Shown piece by piece: positions 1 through 8,413 of a DNA stretch of 64,000 bases. The notes beneath the pieces are model-generated. The model saw only the letters and a program-made list of their open reading frames with translations. It was not told the origin of the DNA and searched no databases. This DNA is from Symploca sp. SIO1C2 (GTDB lineage: Bacteria; Cyanobacteriota; Cyanobacteriia; Cyanobacteriales; Coleofasciculaceae). The stretch covers positions 62,001-126,000 of the forward strand of contig JAAHFP010000016.1 of assembly GCA_010672925.1 (NCBI GenBank), read 5' to 3'. Each line of letters begins with the position of its first letter. Positions within the stretch are counted from its first letter, which is position 1. A program made the position numbers and the translations under genes.

Positions 1-2
1 CT

Positions 3-1265
3 CTAGAGCCTCATACTAAAGCAAAACATTTGATTCTTGAAAAATACATTGAGAATTTAGTTTACACACTTTATGCAAAAACTCGACGAGGAGAAACAAA
101 CTTTACTTTTATTGATGGATTCTGTGGCGGTGGAATATATAAGAATGATGATACTGGACAAGAGTGGGAAGGTTCTCCCTCTAGAATTATAAAATCTGTC
201 CGAGAAGCACATAGGAAATCAAAACGTACTTATCCAGAGCCATTAAATATTAAATATATTTTTATAGATAGTAAAGAAAGTCACTTAAACTGTCTTAAAA
301 ACTACTCAATGAGCAAAGCTGGTTTAGAAAAATTAATTGATGAAAATCCGCATACATATAACGACGATTTTGGACAAATAATAGAGCAATGCGTATTTTT
401 AAAAGGTGAGTTTGAAGATTTTTTGAACTACTGCGTGATGACGATTAATTTTCATAAAGGTCATTCTTTCTTTTTTCTAGATCCCTTTGGATGGACAGAT
501 GTGTCAATGAAAACAATTAGAACAATCAATAGTATCAAAGGTTCTGAAATATTGTATACTTACATGATTGATTATATAAGAAGATTTCTTATTGAGAGAT
601 ATACAAGTCAAAAGCATGGTTTTAAGGAAGTTCTTGAAGCTGACGGATACTATGAGGCAGCTAATCTAGAAGATAGCAGTGTGGGAGAACAGTGCTACCT
701 AAGAGATCAAACAGTAAAACTCTTTCTAGAGAGAGGTCAATCAAAATACGTGTTTACTTTTGCACTCATTCCTAGAGGAGAAAAGCTTGTAAAGTATTAT
801 TTATTACATCTTTCACAAAATTTGACTGCATTAGAGGTGATCAAAGAATGCTTTGATTATGAAAATAATTTAAATTATCAATATCACTATGAGATATATG
901 GATACGGATTTAATACAGCTAATTATTATAATCAAAATCAAACAAAGCTGGAACTAAATATTACTAAAGACAGTTATGAAGTCTGTATGAATAAGTTAGA
1001 TAAAGATGTTGGGAAACTTATTTTTAACAATCCAGATGGTATTGATTTTAAACAAATTCTACAAAAGACTATGCCTTTAAATCCAGCTAACAGAAGACTT
1101 TATAATGAATATTTAAATAAATACATAAACGAACAAGAATTAGAAGTTTTGAGAAATGGGAAATTGTTAAAGTCCAAAAAAATTAAATTCAGAAAAAATG
1201 ATATAATTAAAGTAGTTCAAAAATATCAAACATCTTTATTTCATAAGAGTAACTTTTTTAAATGA
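3..1265 (+). CDS. tcmP: TcmP-type three-Cys-motif partner protein (5' end outside window)
   Basis: The frame is open from base 3 and reads LEPHTKAKHLILEKYIENL before the first possible start (TTG at 30). That His-Thr-x-x-Lys-His stretch is the usual opening of TcmP proteins, so the gene begins upstream of the window and the TTG is not the start. Seen: FIDGFCGGG near the N-terminus and FFFLDPFGW further on, both typical of the family. Known: TcmP proteins occur as regular partners of proteins with a radical-SAM-like CX3CX2C motif; their activity is not established. The next gene, 50 bp downstream on the same strand, is such a protein, so the two are probably one operon. Base composition is more AT-rich than most of the window, which fits a transferred module (inference). 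Confidence 0.82.
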   Translation, partial: LEPHTKAKHLILEKYIENLVYTLYAKTRRGETNFTFIDGFCGGGIYKNDDTGQEWEGSPSRIIKSVREAHRKSKRTYPEPLNIKYIFIDSKESHLNCLKNYSMSKAGLEKLIDENPHTYNDDFGQIIEQCVFLKGEFEDFLNYCVMTINFHKGHSFFFLDPFGWTDVSMKTIRTINSIKGSEILYTYMIDYIRRFLIERYTSQKHGFKEVLEADGYYEAANLEDSSVGEQCYLRDQTVKLFLERGQSKYVFTFALIPRGEKLVKYYLLHLSQNLTALEVIKECFDYENNLNYQYHYEIYGYGFNTANYYNQNQTKLELNITKDSYEVCMNKLDKDVGKLIFNNPDGIDFKQILQKTMPLNPANRRLYNEYLNKYINEQELEVLRNGKLLKSKKIKFRKNDIIKVVQKYQTSLFHKSNFFK

Positions 1266-1315
1266 TTTGCAATAATTAAGCCCATAATACTCTCCAACTA
1301 TAACTGGAGTACACA

Positions 1316-2338
1316 ATGTCTATAATCAAAGGTACAGAAACAATTGTTAATCCTCTCCAAACAAGCGCTCTTAATAAAAAAGGGTTATGCGACTATGTAG
1401 TTAACGTAGCATCAGGATGTCTACATGGATGTAGTTTTTGCTACGTTCCTTCAACCCCAGCAATTAGAACCAAACAAACACAATTGCACCACAAAGGAGT
1501 AAGCAATCCTCAGATGGATTGGGGGCAATATCTCTTTGTTCGTGAAAATATTCCTGAAAAACTAGAACAATTTTTAAGTCGCAAGAAAACTTGGAGAGAA
1601 ACACCAGAAGGTAAGGGGGTAGTTTTACTTTGTTCTGGCACTGATCCTTACCAAAACAAGCAGACGGCAACTGTTACCCGTAGTGCTGTTCAGGTTCTAT
1701 TGAAATATAACAAAAGAGTTAGAATTTTGACTCGTGGTCTATCGTGGATTAATGATCTTGATGTGCTTAACAACGAGAACGTTATTGTGGGAATGAGTTT
1801 GCCCTACCTAGATGATGAACTCAGTCGCAAGATTGAACCTCAAGCACCTCCCCCTAGTAAACGTTATCGAGCATTGCAGGAAGGTCATAAAGCTGGATGT
1901 CGGTTATATGTAGCGATGGCTCCTACACCTCCTACTATGACTTTAGAGCACTTCAAAACAGACCTCGAACAAATTATGTATCTTAATCCAGAGGTGATAT
2001 TTTGGGAACCGATCAATGCTCGTGGGACTAATGGCAAACGGATGCTAGCAGCAGGTTTAGAGTTTACTAGTTCTATTATGAGCAAACAATCCTGGGTAGA
2101 AACCTTTGTCAGACAATGGGAAGATATTGAAACTGCTGCTAAAGAGTTAGGATGTCTAGAGCGGCTTCATATTTGGCCGGATCCTGAACTAAGAGGATAT
2201 ATTGATCAAGCTAAGTTAGACAAATGGTTATATCAGCCAACTGTAGAAAAATGGAAGACTCAAACAGACAAAAAGGTTAAAACTCAGGTTGCTAAGGCTA
2301 CTCTTCGTAAAAGAGGAAAGACTACTGCAATACTTTAG
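1316..2338 (+). CDS. radical SAM protein of the SPL/Rv2578c type, partner of TcmP
   Basis: 340 residues. The CX3CX2C cluster motif is C35-x3-C39-x2-C42 in the context GCLHGCSFCYVP, which would bind the [4Fe-4S] cluster used to cleave S-adenosylmethionine. The surrounding family (spore photoproduct lyase-like, COG1533) is recognised by this early cluster followed by an SGTDPYQ-type stretch (LLCSGTDPYQNKQ). The ATG at 1316 has a weak GGAG about 10 bp upstream. Known: TcmP proteins sit beside three-Cys proteins of this kind and are inferred to act with them; the substrate is unknown. The C-terminal 30 residues are Lys/Thr-rich, which could help nucleic acid binding (inference). Confidence 0.8.
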   Translation: MSIIKGTETIVNPLQTSALNKKGLCDYVVNVASGCLHGCSFCYVPSTPAIRTKQTQLHHKGVSNPQMDWGQYLFVRENIPEKLEQFLSRKKTWRETPEGKGVVLLCSGTDPYQNKQTATVTRSAVQVLLKYNKRVRILTRGLSWINDLDVLNNENVIVGMSLPYLDDELSRKIEPQAPPPSKRYRALQEGHKAGCRLYVAMAPTPPTMTLEHFKTDLEQIMYLNPEVIFWEPINARGTNGKRMLAAGLEFTSSIMSKQSWVETFVRQWEDIETAAKELGCLERLHIWPDPELRGYIDQAKLDKWLYQPTVEKWKTQTDKKVKTQVAKATLRKRGKTTAIL

Positions 2339-2340
2339 CC

Positions 2341-2700
2341 GATTGGGTGAAAATGATTTTACCCTGTAATGCGTTACACTACGCGATGCTGGTAGCGAAA
2401 TATTTAGTAATATATCTTAGCTGCTGAATGCCCCCTAAATCCCCCTAGAATCCCCCTCCCGTCCCCCTTTGAAAGGGGGAAGCCAGAGGATGCTACGCTC
2501 TTGTTTCCACGGACGGGGGACTTTGAGTCCGGGCTCCCCCAGAATTGGGGGCTGGGGGGCTTCAATAACTTTCCTCTCGTCGCCGATGTTTCCAATTGTT
2601 AATTTCGCCACCAGTATCCGCTACGCTAACACACCCTACGATAGGTACTTTGTGCTCTTTGTGTCTTTGTGGTTCATTCACTCAATATTTTTCTCATATC
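2341..2700. repeat. Intergenic stretch made of dispersed cyanobacterial repeats
   Basis: No convincing gene. The piece at 2341-2393 matches, in inverted orientation, the stretch at about 6041-6105 (shared GATTGGGTGAAAAT and GTAACGC blocks). A hairpin CCCCCTTTGAAAGGGGG lies at 2463-2479, and a second (CCCCC-AGAATT-GGGGG) at 2536-2551. CCCCCTAAATCCCCC also recurs near 10990. The words at 2617-2642 (gene-less GCTAACACACCCTACG) and 2650-2675 (TTTGTGTCTTTGTGGTTCA) recur at about 6045 and 25600. Because the open frame upstream of 2701 runs through these repeats, they argue that the next gene starts at 2701. Confidence 0.6.
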
Positions 2701-5310
2701 ATGCTAGGACTAATGACTAGTGTGGTAATAGGAATTACCGATGGCACTTGGGCTCAAACTAACAGCAACTTGCTGGAACCGGTTAATTCGGAAAATGCGG
2801 CAACCGATGACTTCACTATTCTGCCTGTAGGAGTCAATGTTGGTGAACGTGCCGTGATTTTCACCGTCTTGGTCAGGGGACAAGAAGATGGCTCTCAGGC
2901 AGTTGATTTTGCTCAATGGCTAGTACCTTATGATACGGTAATTAAGGCATTAAAACTAGAGGTTACCTCTTTAGCAGATGGTCAGTTAGAAGTGCGATCG
3001 CCTGGTTTAATTACTCGCATCAACCCCAGTCAGTTACGCAATGACCCAGAGTTAGGCTTAGTCTTTTCTATTGAAGAAGTGCAAACCTTACTGGGGGTTC
3101 CTACTGAATTTGATATCAATGAATATGCGATCGTTTTCAATCCTCCCTGGTTAGGGAAAAAAGGAGGAAGAATTGGTATTACCGCAGCTCCTGTACAATT
3201 AGAAGGATTACCCCTAGTAAAGCCAGCTCACCTCACTTTGACTGCCATTGAGCAAGGAGTCAATGCTGCTGGTTCAGAAGCTGCTTCTCTGGATTACCAA
3301 GGAGAACTAATAGGGGTTGGTACTCTCTTAGATGGTAGTTGGTACTTTCGGGTAAACCAACCAGAATTGCTGGATTCTCGCACCTGGAATTTGGCGGAAG
3401 CTCAGTATTTACAACAGACAGATACAGCTGATTATGTCATCGGTTCTCAGCCGAGTTTTTGGCGCACTCAGACTGCTGGGGATTATTGGGGTTTTACCAC
3501 TATCCAGCGACAGGGATTTACTCCGCCAGGATCTTTGGGAGGGGGTGGGTTTATTCCAGGGCAAAGGTTGCAGGCTTCCCAAGTAGGTAGGACAATTGTT
3601 GGCGAAGCAGAAGCAGGAACTTTGGTGCGGCTAACCCAAGGGTTTGGTGATCTTGTCCTGGCGGAAGTGCTGGTAGATTCTTCTGGTATCTATCGTTTTG
3701 ATGATGTTCCCATTGGTGGTCGTTCCTTTGGTAATTATCGTGTTTTACTCTATCCTCAAGGACGCTTGACTGCTCAACCAGAAATTCGAGATGCGACCTT
3801 CTCTACTGTACCAGGACAAATCCCTGCTGGAGCTTCAGCAACTATTGTTTCTACTGGTATCCGGCGGCAGGCTTCTGGACGAGAAGACCAGAGTTTTGTG
3901 GGAGAATTTACTAATGTTCAAGGGGGAGTTAACCAACGCTGGGGAATATCGGAAAATATTACCATTGGGATTGGTGGTGTTTACGATCAAGTTCCTAGAG
4001 GTATCGGAGAAATTTTTTTTAGACCAGCAGCTATTCCTTTAGAACTAGCAGCTACTGTGGTTTCTCCTGATGAGGAAGAGAGTTGGGATGTCAATGCTAG
4101 CCTCCGTTATAACCCCACTGCTAATTTTAGTGCTCAGTTTAATAGTGACCGCTTTTCTCAACGTTTAAATCTCAACTGGCGAGTCTCCCCTAACTTTAGT
4201 TTACTGGGAATTTACAACAGTAGGGACAGTACAGCAGTTGGTGCGCAAACGGCTTTCAGTGGTAGAGGTTTTTTCACTTTTGCTCGTGCCACAATAGATA
4301 CCGAAAATCGCTTCCGTTGGAATCTGACTCAACGGTTAGGGAGTTTAGAATTTACCCAGCAGGGGAATGAAATTGGTACTTTATCTAACTTAGACTACAA
4401 TCTTTCTGGTCGTAGATTTCTCAATATCGGTCATTCCTTACTACTGAATTACGAAACCAGGAGTCAAAATCGCTCCGATAACCTGTTAACCTTAGGTTGG
4501 CGCTATCGTTCCGCAGCTAGGTCAGTGGATGGGAACCATCTGTGGTCTATGCAACTGGGGTACGGAGTTGGTAGTCGGGGTTCAGGACTAGTTACCACTG
4601 TGCAAATTGGAGCCATACCAGGTTTGCTGCTACGGGGACGTTATGAAGAGGTATCCGTAACCACGGGTCAGTCAAGTTATAGCATTGAGTTGCTTGCTAG
4701 TATAAATTTACAACAAGGAATTGCTCCTGGCGATCGCCAATCAGACCGCTTCCGGAATAAAGGTGGTGTATTAATTCAGCCGTTTTTTGACCGCAACAAC
4801 AACGGCAAGAGGGATAATGGGGAAGAAATTTATACAGAAAATCCCGAATTACTGCTGATCCTCAACAACCAACCCTTCAAATCTTTTCGTCCCGAAATTC
4901 AGGCAAACCGCATTCTTGTCAGGCTACCTCCCGCAATTTATCGCTTGGATCTCGATCCTTCCGGTTTTCCCCTAGACTGGCAAGCAACAGTTGATGCCTA
5001 TGCAGTAGAAGTAGTTGCGGGTAGTTACACTCTAGTACCTGTACCACTAATTCCGTCCTATACTCTTTCTGGTGTGGTTACTGATGCTGCTGGCAACCCA
5101 GTGGCTGGTGCTAGGGTAGAGGCTGTTACCTCGGATGCAGCACAGAGGCGATTTTCTGTCACTAATGGTGCTGGGGTGTACTATCTGGAGCGTTTACCCC
5201 AAGGTAGTTTCACTTTACAAATTAATGGCGAACCAGCGCAACCGGGTATGATCATTCTGGATGAGTCTTCTGAACCTTTCCAGGAATTGAATTTGCAGCA
5301 ACCTAATTGA
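2701..5310 (+). CDS. Usher-like outer-membrane protein with C-terminal carboxypeptidase-regulatory-like domain
   Basis: The frame opens at 2596, but the first 35 codons are dispersed-repeat sequence. The ATG at 2701 gives a hydrophobic N-terminus (MLGLMTSVVIGITDGTWAQ) compatible with a secretion signal. About 869 residues. The middle, roughly residues 420-690, alternates short polar and aromatic strands (NASLRYNPTANFSAQFNSD and similar), as in an outer-membrane beta-barrel. It is preceded by a small beta domain (GEAEAGTLVRL...DDVPIGG) like those of fimbrial ushers. The last 80 residues (TLSGVVTDAAGNPVAGARV) are a CarboxypepD_reg-like beta-sandwich. The overall plan resembles PapC/FimD ushers, but no chaperone or pilin gene is adjacent, so export of fimbriae is inference. 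Confidence 0.6.
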   Translation: MLGLMTSVVIGITDGTWAQTNSNLLEPVNSENAATDDFTILPVGVNVGERAVIFTVLVRGQEDGSQAVDFAQWLVPYDTVIKALKLEVTSLADGQLEVRSPGLITRINPSQLRNDPELGLVFSIEEVQTLLGVPTEFDINEYAIVFNPPWLGKKGGRIGITAAPVQLEGLPLVKPAHLTLTAIEQGVNAAGSEAASLDYQGELIGVGTLLDGSWYFRVNQPELLDSRTWNLAEAQYLQQTDTADYVIGSQPSFWRTQTAGDYWGFTTIQRQGFTPPGSLGGGGFIPGQRLQASQVGRTIVGEAEAGTLVRLTQGFGDLVLAEVLVDSSGIYRFDDVPIGGRSFGNYRVLLYPQGRLTAQPEIRDATFSTVPGQIPAGASATIVSTGIRRQASGREDQSFVGEFTNVQGGVNQRWGISENITIGIGGVYDQVPRGIGEIFFRPAAIPLELAATVVSPDEEESWDVNASLRYNPTANFSAQFNSDRFSQRLNLNWRVSPNFSLLGIYNSRDSTAVGAQTAFSGRGFFTFARATIDTENRFRWNLTQRLGSLEFTQQGNEIGTLSNLDYNLSGRRFLNIGHSLLLNYETRSQNRSDNLLTLGWRYRSAARSVDGNHLWSMQLGYGVGSRGSGLVTTVQIGAIPGLLLRGRYEEVSVTTGQSSYSIELLASINLQQGIAPGDRQSDRFRNKGGVLIQPFFDRNNNGKRDNGEEIYTENPELLLILNNQPFKSFRPEIQANRILVRLPPAIYRLDLDPSGFPLDWQATVDAYAVEVVAGSYTLVPVPLIPSYTLSGVVTDAAGNPVAGARVEAVTSDAAQRRFSVTNGAGVYYLERLPQGSFTLQINGEPAQPGMIILDESSEPFQELNLQQPN

Positions 5311-5318
5311 AGATAGAC

Positions 5319-5338
5319 ACGGGGACACGGAGACGGGT
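5319..5338. repeat. Dispersed G-rich repeat (GGGGACACGGAGACG type)
   Basis: Copy of a family whose core is GACGCGGGGACGCGG followed by an A/T-rich tail ending near TTTTCATG. Other copies are at about 23788-23822, 29039-29072, 34991-35030, 37919-37947, 38136-38167 and 55603-55621. Two or three of them are inside coding frames. Confidence 0.6.
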
Positions 5339-5362
5339 CGAAAGAGATTTTCATGCGGGGAT

Positions 5363-6001
5363 TTAGTATGAACTGGTGGCTAGAGCGATCGCTTGTGGTA
5401 AGATTCGATGTTCCTGCACTTGAATGCGGGCATGTAGGGTTTCTGGTGTGTCGTTAGGTAAGATAGGGACAGCAGCTTGGAGCAAAATTGTTCCACTGTC
5501 TACTTCCAGGGTTACTAAATGAACTGTACAACCGGTAATTTTGACCCCAGCTTCCAAGGCTTGTTCTATTCCTCGTACTCCCTTGAAACTGGGTAATAAA
5601 CTGGGATGAATATTGATGATTCGGTTAGGGAAAGCATTGATAAGTACCGAAGTTACTACTCGCATCCAGCCTGCCATTACTACCCATTCCACTTCATACT
5701 CCTGCAAAGTTTGGGCAATTTTGCTATCCAAATCCTCTCGTTGGGGATAGTCCCGGTGATTGAGTAGTACCGCTGGAACTCCCCAATTTTCGGCTCTTGC
5801 TGCCGCTTTCACCCCTGGATTATTGTAAATCAACAGTTGAATTTGGGCATTAAGTCGCCCATCTTGGATGGCTTGAGCGATCGCTTCAAAGTTAGTACCA
5901 TTGCCAGAAGCCATAATCCCTAATTTTAAGGGAGGACTGTTGCTGGGTTGAGGGGGAACAACAGCAGGTGAAATCAGGCTGGGGGTAGCATCGGTATTCA
6001 T
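5363..6001 (-). CDS. purN: Phosphoribosylglycinamide formyltransferase (GAR transformylase)
   Basis: Catalyses the 10-formyl-THF-dependent formylation of GAR, step 3 of de novo purine synthesis, in the cytosol. 212 residues, close to the family length. The PRPP/GAR-binding start KLGIMASGNGTNFEAI begins near residue 26, and the catalytic block INIHPSLLPSFKG with its Asn/His is present. QALEAGVKITGCTVHLV and DSGTILLQ follow, as in PurN. The N-terminal 25 residues (Pro/Ser-rich) are extra relative to the E. coli enzyme, but no better start lies inside. It stands alone between convergent or divergent neighbours. Confidence 0.95.
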   Translation of the reverse strand: MNTDATPSLISPAVVPPQPSNSPPLKLGIMASGNGTNFEAIAQAIQDGRLNAQIQLLIYNNPGVKAAARAENWGVPAVLLNHRDYPQREDLDSKIAQTLQEYEVEWVVMAGWMRVVTSVLINAFPNRIINIHPSLLPSFKGVRGIEQALEAGVKITGCTVHLVTLEVDSGTILLQAAVPILPNDTPETLHARIQVQEHRILPQAIALATSSY

Positions 6002-6040
6002 AATATATCTACAAAATCGAATGGGAATGCTTCTTAACCT

Positions 6041-6105
6041 ATCGTAGGGTGTGTTAGCACAGCGTAACGCACCACTTTATGGTTAAAATAATTTTCACCC
6101 AATCA
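6041..6105. repeat. Dispersed repeat, inverted relative to 2341-2393
   Basis: Contains CTATCGTAGGGTGTGTTAGC, GTAACGC and TTTTCACCCAATC blocks. The first recurs inverted at 2620-2643 and the others at 2341-2393. Non-coding spacer between purN and the toxin gene. Confidence 0.5.
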
Positions 6106-6111
6106 CTTTCA

Positions 6112-6537
6112 CTATACTTTTGACCAATCCTCTATTGATAACTCTTTAATTTGTCCAAAATCAGATGTATTACGGGTAAGTAACATTGCATTGCTCACAA
6201 GAGAAATTGCAGCAATTTTGAGATCCATACTACCCAAACGTGGATATATTTTTCTCAAGCGTTGATACTCTAGACCAGCAGTACGATTAAATGGAATGAT
6301 TGCAATTGAGCGATAATTATCCAAAAGCTGCTGTAGCCACTGATATGCCAATAACTGCTCATCCAAGCTTTTTGCCCTGGATATTACACTAAGACGACCT
6401 CTAATTTGTTCTTCGTAGGTAATGATAGTAACTGCAACTTCCTCTTTTTCTAGGATTTCCAACCTTGATAGAATTCGTCTTCCCTCTTGTCCATTACGCT
6501 GGATAAGACTAAGATGATCGGTGTCTAGAATATACAT
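6112..6537 (-). CDS. Type II toxin, VapC-like PIN-domain ribonuclease
   Basis: 141 residues from the ATG at 6537 (the frame also has an upstream TTG at 6543). PIN-domain acidic residues are visible: D in MYILDTDH, E in TIITYEEQIRG, D in GSMDLKIAA and D in TRNTSDFG. These coordinate the metal used to cut RNA in VapC toxins. The antitoxin candidate is immediately upstream with a 17-bp gap, giving the normal antitoxin-toxin order. The target RNA cannot be read from sequence. Confidence 0.85.
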   Translation of the reverse strand: MYILDTDHLSLIQRNGQEGRRILSRLEILEKEEVAVTIITYEEQIRGRLSVISRAKSLDEQLLAYQWLQQLLDNYRSIAIIPFNRTAGLEYQRLRKIYPRLGSMDLKIAAISLVSNAMLLTRNTSDFGQIKELSIEDWSKV

Positions 6538-6554
6538 TACCAATCGCTAGTAAA

Positions 6555-6767
6555 CTATTCAGCAGACTGCCGCCATTCTTTACCTAGACGAACTGCTTCA
6601 TCGAAGGTAGGATCATTTTCAAAGCTGCCTGCTACTTTCATCCACCAAGGAGTTTCCTTTTTAAGTAAACCAGCAAGTAGTTGCTTCAACTGCGCTAGTT
6701 CTATTTCTAGAGCGGCAACTCGCGTTTCTAGGTATTGAGAGTTATGGTCGAGTTGCTGGGAAGTCAT
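6555..6767 (-). CDS. Probable antitoxin of the VapC pair
   Basis: 70 residues. The first half is a predicted coiled coil (LETRVAALEIELAQLKQLLAGLL with leucines at heptad spacing), and the second half is an acidic/aromatic tail (WWMKVAGSFENDPTFDEAVRLGKEWR). Tails of this kind occur in small cyanobacterial proteins next to PIN toxins, where the tail would occupy the toxin active site. No DNA-binding fold is obvious, so autoregulation is uncertain. Assignment rests mainly on its position directly upstream of the PIN gene. Confidence 0.7.
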   Translation of the reverse strand: MTSQQLDHNSQYLETRVAALEIELAQLKQLLAGLLKKETPWWMKVAGSFENDPTFDEAVRLGKEWRQSAE

Positions 6768-6840
6768 GGAAAGATATAGTAGTTCAGAGTCATGATCCTA
6801 ATTATAGCATTTCAGAGTTTTCAAAAATAACATAACTATT

Positions 6841-7146
6841 ATGAACCGTGCAATTAATCGTATGCGTCCAGTGCATCCAGGAGAAATTCTTCGCGAAGAT
6901 TTCCTGAAACCTCTAAATCTGAGTGCTAATGCATTAGCTTTAGCATTGCATGTACCAGCTACCCGTATTCATGAGATTGTGAAAGAGCGTCGTTCAATTA
7001 CTGCTGATACTGCTGAACGTTTAGCTCGCTATTTTGGGGGTGATGCTGCTTCTTGGTTGAGTCTTCAAGCTATGTATGATCTTAAAACATTATCAACACG
7101 GGATGAAATTATCCATCGAGTCGAGCCCCGTACCGCAATAACGTAG
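6841..7146 (+). CDS. higA: HigA-family addiction-module antidote (orphan)
   Basis: 101 residues with the HigA signature RPVHPGEILREDFLKPLNLS followed by a Cro/cI helix-turn-helix (ALALALHVPATRIHEIVKERRSITADTAERLARYFG). HigA normally follows a HigB RelE-like RNase gene. Here the 70 bp upstream contain no HigB, and the divergent neighbour is a VapC antitoxin, so it is an orphan in this window. It may act as a stand-alone repressor or a relic. A 16-bp tandem repeat starts 8 bp after its stop. Confidence 0.85.
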   Translation: MNRAINRMRPVHPGEILREDFLKPLNLSANALALALHVPATRIHEIVKERRSITADTAERLARYFGGDAASWLSLQAMYDLKTLSTRDEIIHRVEPRTAIT

Positions 7147-7153
7147 GGGCGCA

Positions 7154-7263
7154 CCGACGTGCGCCCTCACCGACGTGCGCCCTCACCGACGTGCGCCCTC
7201 ACCGACGTGCGCCCTCACCGACGTGCGCCCTCACCGACGTGCGCCCTCACCGACGTGCACTCA
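7154..7263. repeat. 16-bp tandem repeat, six perfect copies plus one shortened
   Basis: Unit CCGACGTGCGCCCTCA at 7154, 7170, 7186, 7202, 7218 and 7234, with a degenerate 14-bp copy at 7250-7263. It lies between the convergent higA and the pilin-like gene, and runs right up to the stop of the latter. It contains the self-complementary core GCGCACGTCGGTGCGC-like halves, so it could fold. Confidence 0.95.
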
Positions 7264-8169
7264 CTACCTTACTGGATTAGAACCAGAGGGACACTGAATT
7301 TCCGCTGAACCTTGGCTGGGGGGAGTTGGCATAGCAGGTGGTGTTGAGGAAGGTTGATCAGTTTCACAAATCGCAGTAACAGTTGTGCTTTGCCCATCTT
7401 TCTCGATTACAAATACAGCACCGGTATAGCTACGCAATTCCGCAACCTTAGCTGTAGCAGTCATCATCACCTGTTGAGTGCCATCCCCTTGGGGTAAAAT
7501 CTGGTAGCGATAAATCTCTGTTTCTGGTTCAATACCCAAACCAAGTTCTTGAAGATTGGAAACAAATTGCTTCCTTTCCAACATATAAATCTGTTGAACG
7601 CGGTTCATTGCTCCTATATAAGTTTTCCCTTCCGACTCTTGTGCTTTCTTTACTTGTGCTCCCGCATCAATAACTTCTGCATCGGGAGGCAAAGTTGTGG
7701 CATCATCAACTTTAGAGAATACCGCTGCCTCGGAGTTAAAAGCAGTTGGTCTAGGTTCTCCAGGATTTGTCCCTTCTATTTGTACTCGCAATTCCCCATC
7801 AGCAGTAAACTCCAGTATGGTCAATACCTTTTCCTCTTGTTGTGGTAAACTCACATCTAAATGCATCGGCTGGGAAGTCGGATCAATCTGATATCCAAAC
7901 GGCAGAGCAAAGCGAGTACCTTCCCCGTAGGGAAGCACCATAAATAATTCCCCTTCCTGGGTAAAAATCCAAATCAGCTTCTCTCCAGATGAAGGATCTT
8001 CCACTTCCCATCGGCCTTGTAAACGCTTAACCACTGCATCGGTGCTGGAATTACTCGGAGATTGAGCAACTAAAGGCGCGATCGCTGATTGAGCAATAGC
8101 AGTAGTATTGATGGTACTGAGTAGTCCCACTAGTAAGCTGGATACAAGCAGTTTGGGAGTATTCTTCAT
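7264..8169 (-). CDS. Secreted protein with C-terminal type IV pilin-like G/H domain
   Basis: The frame opens at 8268, but the ATG at 8169 gives a clean signal peptide (MKNTPKLLVSSLLVGLLSTINTTAIAQ), making about 301 residues. Residues about 45-160 form a beta-rich domain found in cyanobacterial proteins (RLQGRWEVEDPSSGEKLIWIF). From about residue 190 the sequence AMNRVQQIYMLERKQFVSNLQELGLG matches the soluble part of cyanobacterial pilin-like G/H proteins. The hydrophobic pilin methylation helix is missing, so it should be a periplasmic or outer-membrane-facing protein rather than a fibre subunit (inference). Confidence 0.65.
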   Translation of the reverse strand: MKNTPKLLVSSLLVGLLSTINTTAIAQSAIAPLVAQSPSNSSTDAVVKRLQGRWEVEDPSSGEKLIWIFTQEGELFMVLPYGEGTRFALPFGYQIDPTSQPMHLDVSLPQQEEKVLTILEFTADGELRVQIEGTNPGEPRPTAFNSEAAVFSKVDDATTLPPDAEVIDAGAQVKKAQESEGKTYIGAMNRVQQIYMLERKQFVSNLQELGLGIEPETEIYRYQILPQGDGTQQVMMTATAKVAELRSYTGAVFVIEKDGQSTTVTAICETDQPSSTPPAMPTPPSQGSAEIQCPSGSNPVR

Positions 8170-8252
8170 GGGAAAGAAGAGAGTAAATTTCAAATCTAAC
8201 ATGTTCCACCCACAAACTTTCCTGTAGGTAAGCAACAGGCAACAGGAAAGGG

Positions 8253-8282
8253 TGTAGAGACGTTGCATGCAACGTCTCTACA
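8253..8282. repeat. 30-bp perfect palindrome
   Basis: TGTAGAGACGTTGCA joined directly to its reverse complement. A worn version (GTAGAGAC...GTCTCTAC) sits inside the small element at 42559-42586. Common form of dispersed cyanobacterial hairpin. Here it lies 84 bp upstream of the preferred start of the minus-strand secreted protein. Confidence 0.9.
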
Positions 8283-8413
8283 AGGTTGTCGTGGTTTGTT
8301 ATCCCCTGATTTGGTATGAGACTGCTACCTACTACCTACCACCTACCACCTAAATTTTAATGACAACCAAAAATGTCATTGACAACTGTAATAGTAAATA
8401 ATATATTTAAATA

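Noticed and set aside
2596-2700. Upstream extension of the usher-like gene
   Set aside because: The codons are formed by dispersed intergenic repeats found elsewhere; the signal-peptide-like ATG is at 2701.
7154-7263. CRISPR array
   Set aside because: The 16-bp units are contiguous without spacers, so it is a plain tandem repeat.
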